Under the pieces are notes generated by a model. The model was not told the origin of the DNA. It saw only the letters and a list, made by a program, of their open reading frames with translations, and did no database searches. Position numbers and translations under genes: made by a program. Below, piece by piece: positions 23,679-30,671 of a stretch of 35,941 nt of DNA. Positions within the stretch are counted from its first letter, which is position 1. Every line of letters begins with the position of its first letter. The stretch comes from JBHJGP01 sp050331695 (GTDB lineage Bacteria > Pseudomonadota > Alphaproteobacteria > Geminicoccales > Geminicoccaceae), in assembly GCA_050331695.1 (NCBI GenBank), contig JBHJGP010000038.1:1-35941 (forward strand), read 5' to 3'.

Positions 23679-24809
23679 ATGGCTGTGCAGGCTTCCGGAA
23701 CACGAAGAAGCGAGGCTGACCGCCTGCAGAAGGGCGGCTTTCTGAACCAGCTCATGCGACGGCCTGAGGTTGGATCATTCCTGGTGATGATGGCGGTCAT
23801 CATCGCGATTGGGATTGCAAGCAACGGCAACGCGTTCAACCCTTTGGGATTGAAAAATAATCTCTCGATCATCGCTCAGTTCGGGATCATCGCAACCGGG
23901 GCCTGCCTCCTGATGATCGCGGGCGACTTCGATCTGTCGATCGGTTCGATGATCGGCTTCGCCGGCATGTCCATGGCGATGATGCTTAAATGGGGCCTGC
24001 CTTTCGGTCTCGGCGAGGCCACTCCCGTCTCGGCCTTCCTGATCACGCTGGTGATGACGCTGTTTCTCGGGTGGTTGATTGGCACGATCGTGGTCCGGTC
24101 AAAACTTTCGAGTTTTATCGTCACGCTTGCCTTTTTATTTTTCCTGCGCGGCCTGACGGAGGTCTGCTTCCGCGTCATCAACCAGTCGACGCAGATTTCC
24201 GGTCTCCCTGACTACAAGGAGACCAGTTGGTTTGCCGATCTGTTCGGCGGCGAGTTCTTAGGCGTGTTTTACGATGTCTGGTTCTGGCTCGGCGGCAACC
24301 TTAACAGGGCGGGCGACCAGTGGGTTACCGGCTTCGACGCCCGTCTGCTCTGGTGGATCGTCGTCGCTGGATTGGCCTATCTGGTGCTGGCACGGACGCA
24401 GGCTGGCAACTGGATCTTCGCCACCGGCGACAACCGCGAGAGCGCCCGGGCCAATGGTGTTCCCGTGGATAAGGTGCGGATCTCGCTGTTCATGTTCACG
24501 GCCTTCTGCGCGACGATCTTCGCGGCCTGCCAGGTCTTCGACACCAATACCGCCGACGCGGCGAAAGGAAATCTCAAGGAACTTGAAGCCATCGCCATCG
24601 CCGTCGTGGGCGGCACGCTGATGACCGGCGGGTTCGGCTCGGTGAGCGGCGTGGTGTTCGGCGCGGTGACCTTCGGGCTCGTCGCCAACGCGGTCTTCTT
24701 CATCCCGGCGATCGACGGCAGCTACTATCGTGTGTTCGTCGGCGTCGTTCTGCTGACCGCCGTTTTCCTGAACGAAAGCGTCCGCAAGCGCATCACGGGA
24801 GGGATTTGA
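23679..24809 (+). CDS. Sugar ABC transporter permease (second system)
   Basis: The protein has 376 residues from the ATG at 23679, which follows CAGGGAGGA. It shows the RbsC-family pattern: hydrophobic helices, LLMIAGDFDLSIGSMIGFAGMSMAM, a periplasmic insertion (about residues 165-215, SGLPDYKETSWFADLFGG and onwards) longer than in the first system's permease, the ATPase-contact loop ATGDNRESARANGVPVDKVR and VVGGTLMTGGFGSVSGVVFG. It forms the membrane channel with the next gene product, whose ATG follows two bases after this stop. Confidence 0.93.
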   Translation: MAVQASGTRRSEADRLQKGGFLNQLMRRPEVGSFLVMMAVIIAIGIASNGNAFNPLGLKNNLSIIAQFGIIATGACLLMIAGDFDLSIGSMIGFAGMSMAMMLKWGLPFGLGEATPVSAFLITLVMTLFLGWLIGTIVVRSKLSSFIVTLAFLFFLRGLTEVCFRVINQSTQISGLPDYKETSWFADLFGGEFLGVFYDVWFWLGGNLNRAGDQWVTGFDARLLWWIVVAGLAYLVLARTQAGNWIFATGDNRESARANGVPVDKVRISLFMFTAFCATIFAACQVFDTNTADAAKGNLKELEAIAIAVVGGTLMTGGFGSVSGVVFGAVTFGLVANAVFFIPAIDGSYYRVFVGVVLLTAVFLNESVRKRITGGI

Positions 24810-24811
24810 GA

Positions 24812-25591
24812 ATGGCTGAGCCGATCATCCGCACCGAGGGTCTGGTCAAGCGTTTCGGACCATTTACGGCGCTCAACGGGATCGATCTCGAGGTCTATAA
24901 GGGCGAGATCCATGCGCTTCTCGGTGACAATGGCGCCGGCAAGTCGACACTGATCAAAATCCTCTCGGGCGTGCATCAGCCGACGGAGGGAAAGATCTAT
25001 GTCGAGGGCCATCCGCATGTGTTCCGCACGCCGCGGGACGCAAGCCAGGCCGGGATCGGAACCGTCTATCAGGATCTGGCGGTCAATCCGTTGATGAGCG
25101 TGACGCGCAATTTCTTCATGGGGCGCGAGTTGTACTCGGGGCCGCCGCCCTTCGGGCTGATGCGCATGGAGGAGATGGACCAAATCACCCATGACGAGAT
25201 GGTCAAGATCGGGATCGACATTTCGGACCCGCGCCAGGCAGTCGGCACCATGTCGGGCGGCCAGCGCCAGACATTGGCCATTGCCAGGGCGATCCATTTC
25301 GGTGCCAAGGTCCTGATCCTCGACGAGCCCACCTCGGCGCTCGGTCAGAAGCAACAGCTTGAGGTCCTGAAGACGATGCGTCGGGTCCGTGCCCGTGGTG
25401 ACATCGCGATCATCTTCATCACCCATAACGAGGTCCATTCGATGCTGGTATCCGACCGCTTCACCTTCCTCGCGCTCGGCGATGTCATCGGCAGGGGCAC
25501 AAAGGAAGAGCTGCATGGCAAGGACATCCGCCATTTGATGGCTGGTGGCGTCGAGATGGCCGACCTTGAGCAGGAGATCGCGGCGCTCTAG
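24812..25591 (+). CDS. Sugar ABC transporter ATP-binding protein (second system)
   Basis: The protein has 259 residues from the ATG at 24812; an earlier in-frame TTG overlaps the permease stop and is less likely. It has Walker A GDNGAGKST, Q-loop VYQDLA, signature MSGGQRQTLAIARA, Walker B LILDEPTSALG and switch His in FITHNEVHS. It is a single-domain FrcA-type ATPase, paralogous to the one at 9529-10350 (shared tail MAGG-x-MADLE). It energises import through the preceding permease. The downstream 289-base gap (25592-25880) contains no convincing gene. Confidence 0.94.
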   Translation: MAEPIIRTEGLVKRFGPFTALNGIDLEVYKGEIHALLGDNGAGKSTLIKILSGVHQPTEGKIYVEGHPHVFRTPRDASQAGIGTVYQDLAVNPLMSVTRNFFMGRELYSGPPPFGLMRMEEMDQITHDEMVKIGIDISDPRQAVGTMSGGQRQTLAIARAIHFGAKVLILDEPTSALGQKQQLEVLKTMRRVRARGDIAIIFITHNEVHSMLVSDRFTFLALGDVIGRGTKEELHGKDIRHLMAGGVEMADLEQEIAAL

Positions 25592-25844
25592 CCGCCGATA
25601 ACACTGGTGCAGATCGACGTCGCGGGCGGTCACTTCAATGGATCGGGCAGTGTGCAGGCTCTGACGGCGCTGGAAGCGGCTTCGCAAATAGGACCTTATA
25701 TCGACGCTTGTTCGCTGGGCGAGCGTGCATGCCTGGAACCGGCCGCTAAACGCCGTTCTACGGGCGCCGCCTCTGGCTATGCCGGGAAGCCGGCGCATTT
25801 GATTTAGGCGGAGCAGAAACCCAGGACCCGTGACGGCTCAAACC

Positions 25845-25863
25845 AAAGGTGCACCGCACCTTT
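25845..25863 (+). promoter_or_regulatory. Perfect hairpin in the leader of the dienelactone-hydrolase-like gene
   Basis: AAAGGTGC-acc-GCACCTTT forms an 8-base perfect stem with a 3-base loop, ending five bases before the GTGGAGGAC ribosome site and 17 before the ATG. It may be an operator, a leader hairpin affecting translation, or a weak terminator for the ABC operon (only three T residues follow within the stem). Confidence 0.4.
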
Positions 25864-25880
25864 CGACCGTGGAGGACGAC

Positions 25881-26777
25881 ATGACCCTGACCACCCGGAA
25901 ACGCGCTCAGGATTTCGATCAGCGCATTCTCGAAATCTTCGATGGTTACGTGCACGGCAAGATCTCAAAACGCGAGTTTATCGCGCAGGCCGGCCGTTAC
26001 ACCACGGCCGGGGTCACAGGCGCGATGCTCCTGGAGCAGCTGCGGCCCAATTACGCCCTGGCCCAGCAGGTGGCGCCCGATGATCCTTCGATCGCGACCG
26101 AGACGATAGAATATCAGAGCCCGGAGGGCCACGGCGCGATCCGAGGGTTGATGGCGAAGCCTGCTGATGCGTCAGGACCTCTGCCCGCCGTGCTGGTCAT
26201 CCACGAGAACCGCGGTCTCAATCCCTATATCGAGGATGTCGCCCGGCGCGCCGCCAAGGCCGGCTATCTGGCGCTGGCGCCGGACGGCCTGACGCCGCTC
26301 GGAGGCTATCCCGGGACGGACGAGGAGGGCCGCGAAATGCAGCGCCAACTCGACGGCGCCAAGTTAATGGAAGATTTCTTCGCCGCCTTCGAGTTCCTGC
26401 GCGATCACCAGGACTCGACCGGTCGTGTCGGCTGCGTCGGTTTTTGCTATGGCGGCGGCGTGTGCGACGCTCTGGCCGTGGCCTATCCCGATCTCGCCGC
26501 CTCGGTGCCCTTCTACGGCCGTCAGGCCGCAGCCGAGGACGTGCCGCAGATCGAAGCGCCGTTGATGATCCACTATGCGGGCCTCGACGAGCGGATCAAT
26601 GCCGGCTGGGAAGCCTATGGCGCGGCGCTGGAGGAGCACGGCAAAGAGTTTTCCGTCCACTTCTATCCCGACGTAAACCACGGCTTTCACAACGACACGA
26701 CGCCCCGCTACGACGAGGAGGCGGCCCAGCTCGCCTGGAAAAGGACGCTGGCGTTCTTCGAAACGCATCTGAGCTGA
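25881..26777 (+). CDS. Dienelactone hydrolase family protein with N-terminal export-like segment
   Basis: The protein has 298 residues from the ATG at 25881 (GTGGAGGAC site); a longer in-frame frame from 25830 would run through the hairpin. Residues 29-62 (SKREFIAQAGRYTTAGVTGAML...ALAQ) look like a Tat-type or membrane leader with a single KR pair, so export is possible but uncertain. The core is a DLH fold with Glu109 (IHENRG), nucleophile Cys189 (GFCYGGG), Asp236 (AGLDER) and His267 (NHGFH). Classical members open dienelactones in chlorocatechol pathways; this longer form with a leader is of unknown substrate. It follows the second ABC operon on the same strand and is convergent with the mrp operon. 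Confidence 0.88.
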   Translation: MTLTTRKRAQDFDQRILEIFDGYVHGKISKREFIAQAGRYTTAGVTGAMLLEQLRPNYALAQQVAPDDPSIATETIEYQSPEGHGAIRGLMAKPADASGPLPAVLVIHENRGLNPYIEDVARRAAKAGYLALAPDGLTPLGGYPGTDEEGREMQRQLDGAKLMEDFFAAFEFLRDHQDSTGRVGCVGFCYGGGVCDALAVAYPDLAASVPFYGRQAAAEDVPQIEAPLMIHYAGLDERINAGWEAYGAALEEHGKEFSVHFYPDVNHGFHNDTTPRYDEEAAQLAWKRTLAFFETHLS

Positions 26778-27193
26778 GAGCGGCGCCCCGGGACCAACGT
26801 TCCTGAGAAGACGAGCGCCCGACGATGTCTCCGATTTCGGTCGGGCGCCGATCGCCTCGGACGCTACATGTTGGACATTCCGGGCGACGACCGACGTGGC
26901 TCAGGCTCATCTCCTCACGACCGGCGGCATGCCGTGGGTATGAAAAGTCTCGATGGTCTTCAGGCGCCAGCCCTGGCTCTTGATTCTCTTGAGGGTCATT
27001 CCCTGATCTTCCAGAGCTTGGCGCTCTCGTCCCGCTCACCGAAGGACAGGCACAGCACAGCACAGCACGGTCACGGCGCAACCCTCTCCGCCTGGAGAGC
27101 GCAAAACAAGCGCGCCGAACACAGGCCCGTGATCGTCAAGCGTCACGCTCTGGGTCCGATGATCCAACCGCGACGGGGGATTTCGGGACTGAG
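26778..27193. other. Convergent intergenic region between the DLH-like gene and mrpG
   Basis: These 416 bases carry no convincing gene. A strong inverted repeat, GCGCCCGAC (26815-26823) with GTCGGGCGC (26840-26848), lies 37 bases after the DLH stop and may end or protect transcripts from either side, though no T-run is present. CACAG is repeated three times at 27051-27065. A 30-codon minus-strand frame (26907-26999, MTLKRIKSQGWRLKTIETFH...) begins in an ATGA overlap with another short frame; it is not recognisable and may be chance or a remnant. Confidence 0.4.
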
Positions 27194-27547
27194 CTAGTCT
27201 CCGGTCTTCGGCCCGGGCCTGGACAATCCCGCTTCCGCATCTCTGTCGGGCTGGGAGCGCAATTCGTCGACCGCCGTGCCTTGCCAGAGCGGAACGCCGG
27301 TTCGATAGGCCGCGCGGCCGATCATGTGGGCGGCGACAGGAGCGGTCATCATCAAGAAGACGATCGCCGCCACGGCCCGCGCGACGATGCCGACATCGCC
27401 GAAATGGAAGGCGACGGCGACCAGGATGAGGCCACAGCTCAGGGTGCCGGCCTTGGTCGAGGCATGCATGCGTATCAGAACATCGGGCAGCCGCAGGACG
27501 CCCAGCGCGGCGATCAGCGCGAAGAAACCGCCGGCGACGATCAACAC
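27194..27547 (-). CDS. mrpG: Mrp-type Na+/H+ antiporter subunit G
   Basis: From the GTG at 27547 the protein is 117 residues. It contains GVLRLPDVLIRMHASTKAGTL, the hallmark of MrpG/MnhG/PhaG, and three hydrophobic helices. The GTG has no ribosome site and leaves the first helix short. The frame is open upstream, and a strong AAGGGAG lies 7 bases before an ATC codon at 27568 that would give the usual N-terminus (IVDVLTSVLIVAGGFF). Either the start is a rare non-ATG codon, or an ATG has been lost. It is the last gene of the seven-gene operon and overlaps or abuts mrpF. Part of the membrane antiporter complex for Na+ or K+ and pH homeostasis. Confidence 0.85.
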   Translation of the reverse strand: MLIVAGGFFALIAALGVLRLPDVLIRMHASTKAGTLSCGLILVAVAFHFGDVGIVARAVAAIVFLMMTAPVAAHMIGRAAYRTGVPLWQGTAVDELRSQPDRDAEAGLSRPGPKTGD

Positions 27548-27552
27548 CGAAG

Positions 27553-27882
27553 TCAGGACGTCGACGATTGTTGGTCTCCCTTCTGGCTGGCGGGATCGGC
27601 CTCGCGCATCTGGCGACGCTCGGCAAACCGGGCGAAGGCAACGGTGGCAAGGAAGGCGACCAGGGCAAGCGCGATGGCGACATCGAGAAATGCCGGTTCG
27701 TCCGAGGCGATGGCGAACAGCGCGCTGAAGGCGACGGCCAGGACGGTGACAAGGTCCAGAGCGACGACGCGGTCCGGCAGACTGGGACCGCGCGCCAACC
27801 GGAGCACGGTAAGCAAAAGGGAGGCGATCAAAAGCGCGAAGGCGATATCGATCGCGATGGTCAAGACCGGACCCGGCATCAT
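27553..27882 (-). CDS. mrpF: Mrp-type Na+/H+ antiporter subunit F
   Basis: This 109-residue protein has three hydrophobic helices and the conserved block RLARGPSLPDRVVALDLVTVLAVAF, with the buried aspartates typical of MrpF/MnhF. The ATG at 27882 overlaps the mrpE stop. The C-terminal tail (ADPASQKGDQQSSTS) is hydrophilic. It is a small membrane subunit needed for assembly of the antiporter. Confidence 0.93.
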   Translation of the reverse strand: MMPGPVLTIAIDIAFALLIASLLLTVLRLARGPSLPDRVVALDLVTVLAVAFSALFAIASDEPAFLDVAIALALVAFLATVAFARFAERRQMREADPASQKGDQQSSTS

Positions 27883-28352
27883 GTCAGTGCCTCGATGACC
27901 CGCCGTTCCAGACCGGTCTTCATCTCCGCGCGCAACAGGTCAGGATCCTCGACGAACATGGCATGGATGTAGAGCGGCTTTCGGTCCGACGAGACATCCA
28001 GGCTCAGCGAGCCGGGCGTGAGCGAGATCAGATTGGCGACCAACAGGATCTCCGCATCACCCTTGGCGTCGAGCGGCATGGCGATGATCCCCGGCCGGCT
28101 CCGATGGGCCGGGGTGATCACGTCCCAGACCACCCTCAGGCTGGAGACGATGAGCTCGTAGACGAAAAAGAGAGCGAGCCGCACGACACGCCACACACGC
28201 TCGAAATAGGTCGTGCTGCCGAAGAGAGGACGCGCAACCCAGAGAACGGCATAGCCGATACCAAAGCCGAGAAGCAGATTGGTCAGCGTGAAGCTGCCGA
28301 CCAGAGCCGACCAACCGAGAGCCAGGAAGGTGTTAAGGGCCAGAACGTTCAT
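27879..28352 (-). CDS. mrpE: Mrp-type Na+/H+ antiporter subunit E
   Basis: This 157-residue protein has two or three N-terminal membrane helices (NTFLALGWSALVGSFTLTNLLLGFGIGY) and a cytoplasmic C-terminal domain with the conserved LISLTPGSLSLDVSSDRKPLYIHAMFVEDP. The start overlaps the mrpD stop (ATGA) and the end overlaps mrpF. It is the regular MrpE/MnhE/PhaE subunit of the antiporter complex. Confidence 0.94.
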   Translation of the reverse strand: MNVLALNTFLALGWSALVGSFTLTNLLLGFGIGYAVLWVARPLFGSTTYFERVWRVVRLALFFVYELIVSSLRVVWDVITPAHRSRPGIIAMPLDAKGDAEILLVANLISLTPGSLSLDVSSDRKPLYIHAMFVEDPDLLRAEMKTGLERRVIEALT

Positions 28353-29854
28353 GGGCTTGGACCTAACACGGCCGTGACGTAGGCGCTTGGATCAAGCAAT
28401 TGGCCGGCGGAATTTTGCGCGAGAACGACGAAGGGCTCGGGGAAGAAGCCGATCGTCAGCGTGAGGCCGGCAAGCGCGATCACGGGCACCAGCAGGGCCA
28501 TGCGCTCGCCGGCATTTAGCCGCACCAGTGCAGGGGCTGTGCCGCTCGGGTGCGGTTTCCAGAAGGCCTCGACCCAAATCTTGGTCATCGAGAAGACGGT
28601 CAACAAGCCGACCGCCAAGGCGACGCCGGCGATTACATAGGCGCTCGCATCCAGGCTCGCCTTGACCAGCAGAAACTTCGCCCAAAAGCCCGAGAGCGGC
28701 GGGAAGCCGGCGAGCGAGAAGGCCGGGATCAGAAACAGAAACGCGATCAGCGGGCTCGAGCGGTAGAGACCGCCGATGGTCGACAGTTCGAAGGAACCGG
28801 TGAGCCGTTTCGCGATGCCGCTGACCAGGAAGAGATTGGCTTTCACGATGATGTGGTGGACCAGATAGAAGATCGCGCCGACGAGGGCCAGCGGCGTGAA
28901 CAAAGCCAGTCCCAACAGCATGTAGCCGATCTGGCTGACGATGTGGAACGACAGAATCTTTCGGAACTCGCTCTGGGCGGCGGCACCGAGCACGCCTGTC
29001 ACCATCGTCAGGACGGCTATGACCAGCAGCAGGCCGTGGGTATAGGCCGTGTCGTGGGTGAAGACCAAGGTGAACATGCGGATGAAGGCGTAGACGCCGA
29101 CCTTGGTCAGGAGGCCGGCAAAGACCGCGGATATGGCCACCGGCGGCGTGTGATAGGAGGCCGGCAGCCAGAAAAACAGGGGAAAGACGGCTGCCTTGAT
29201 GCCGAACGCCACGACGAACGTCACCGCGATCACCGAAAGCAGCCCCTGGTTCTCCACCTCACCCACCGCACGGTGGAGATCGGCCATGTTGAGCGTGCCG
29301 GTGGCGCCGTAAAGCAGCCCGATGCCGCACAGAAACAACACGGTCGAAACCAGGTTGAGGGCGACATATCTGATGCCGCCGTCGAGCTGAGCCTTGTCGC
29401 CTCCCAGCACCAGCAGGCCGAAGGAGGCGATGAGCATCACCTCGAACCAGACGTAGAGATTGAACAAATCGCCGGTGATGAAGGCACCGCAGACGCCGGC
29501 CAGAAGGATATGAAACAGCGAGTGATAGCCGAGGGCCTCACGGCGGGCATCGATGTCAGCCTACGCGTTGATCGCCACCGCCAACCCGGTGATTGCCGTG
29601 ATGGTGACCATCACGGCGCTCAACAGGTCAGCGACCAAGGTGATGCCGAAAGGTGCCGGCCAGTCACCCATCTGCGCCGAGACCACGCCCTCTTGCGAGA
29701 CCTGCAAAAGGAGCACGATCGACACCGCCAACAAAGCCAAACAGCCGGCCAAACTGATCCAGCGGGCCGCCCCGGTGTTGGTCCGGCCGAGCAGGAATGC
29801 CAGGATTGCCGTGACGAAAGGCAGGATAATCGGTGCGGCCAGGAGCCAGCTCAT
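28349..29854 (-). pseudogene. mrpD: Mrp-type Na+/H+ antiporter subunit D, interrupted by an in-frame amber codon
   Basis: The frame from the ATG at 29854 to the stop at 28349 would encode 501 residues, the usual MrpD length. TAG at 29561-29563 (codon 98) breaks it inside a conserved stretch: LAVAINA-stop-ADIDARREALGYHSLFH. Relatives usually have a longer hydrophobic or tyrosine-containing residue just before ADIDARRE, so a single Tyr-to-amber change would explain it. Both flanks are otherwise intact. The downstream part keeps Glu138 (NLYVWFEV), matching the essential glutamate of MrpD, and the proton-path lysine in GIKAAVFPLFFWLP. No ribosome site and start precede the second part, so functional MrpD would need suppression, readthrough, or the stop to be a sequence error. 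Start and stop overlap mrpC and mrpE. Confidence 0.88.
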
Positions 29855-30249
29855 GGGTGCTTGGTCCCGTCGTCGCGTGCGGCGATTTCCGTGTCGCTCA
29901 AGGGCGGCTCGGCATGGTGGAGCGCGTCACTGTCCAGGGTTCCGAGCGTTTGATAGCTGCGAAAGACCAGGGCGAGAGCGAAGGCGAGCAGGCCGAAGCC
30001 GATGACGATGGCGGTCAGCACCAAGGCCTGGGGCAGAGCGTTGGCCACATCACCGGCCGGGCCGGCCGAGCCCACCGGGATGAGGGGCGGTGCGCCCTGT
30101 GTGAGCCGTCCGGCCGCGAAGATTGTCAGGTTGGCTGCGTTGCTGAGGAGCACAAGCCCGAACAAAAACCGCAACACATTGCGCGCCAACATCAGATAGA
30201 CGCTAGCCGCGACCAAGACGCCGACAACCAATGCTACCAGTGGTTCCAC
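29851..30249 (-). CDS. mrpC: Mrp-type Na+/H+ antiporter subunit C
   Basis: This 132-residue protein is a NuoK-like subunit with three helices. RNVLRFLFGLVLLSNAANLTIFAAG and DVANALPQALVLTAIVIGFGLLAFALAL are characteristic of MrpC/MnhC. The C-terminal tail is hydrophilic. It ends in an ATGA overlap with mrpD and begins 2 bases after mrpB. Confidence 0.94.
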   Translation of the reverse strand: MEPLVALVVGVLVAASVYLMLARNVLRFLFGLVLLSNAANLTIFAAGRLTQGAPPLIPVGSAGPAGDVANALPQALVLTAIVIGFGLLAFALALVFRSYQTLGTLDSDALHHAEPPLSDTEIAARDDGTKHP

Positions 30250-30251
30250 GA

Positions 30252-30671
30252 TCAGGCTTCCTCTTCCAGGGCGAGGACCAACGTCAGCACCGCCCCGACC
30301 ACCACCAGGTAGACACCGACGTCGAACACCAAGATCGAGCTGATGGGCAGGCCTTTGCCTTTCTCTCCTTCACCCAGAAACCACCACTGCCCTGTGAAGA
30401 ACGGCGCGCCGAACACCGCCGCGAACAGACCCGCGGCGAGTGCCACCGCGAGACCCAGGATGGTGATGAGCCGGGGATCCACGCGAAGGGCCCGGCGGGC
30501 TGCTTCGGTACCATGGGCGATCGCGTAGAGCGCGAAGCCGATGGCGGCGATCAGCCCGCCTATGAACCCGCCGCCGGGCTCGTTATGGCCGCGGAGCAGC
30601 ATGTAAACCGAGAACAACAGCATCAGCGCCACCAGAAGCCGGGTGGCCGCGTTCAAGATCAGGGAGTTCAT
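30252..30671 (-). CDS. mrpB: Mrp-type Na+/H+ antiporter subunit B
   Basis: This 139-residue membrane protein opens with MNSLILNAATRLLVALMLLFSVYMLLRGHNEPGGGFIGGL, the conserved MrpB/MnhB domain (GHNEPGGGF). About four helices are predicted, with a loop IDPRLITILG-like between them. It overlaps the mrpA stop by four bases (ATGA) and precedes mrpC by two bases. The separate MrpB gene, instead of a MrpA-B fusion, marks this as the seven-gene type of operon. Confidence 0.94.
   Translation of the reverse strand: MNSLILNAATRLLVALMLLFSVYMLLRGHNEPGGGFIGGLIAAIGFALYAIAHGTEAARRALRVDPRLITILGLAVALAAGLFAAVFGAPFFTGQWWFLGEGEKGKGLPISSILVFDVGVYLVVVGAVLTLVLALEEEA

Noticed and set aside
27051..27070. CACAG tandem repeat as a CRISPR or satellite array
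   Set aside because: Only three exact five-base units; too short and without spacers.
29561..29563. The mrpD TAG as a pyrrolysine or programmed recoding site
   Set aside because: MrpD is not a known pyrrolysine protein and no recoding element or pyl gene is visible; mutation or sequence error is simpler.
28550..29953. Long plus-strand open frame (467 codons) opposite mrpC/mrpD
   Set aside because: It is antisense to clear Mrp genes, is rich in Gln, Asp, His and Arg with no recognisable domain, and reflects third-position GC bias.
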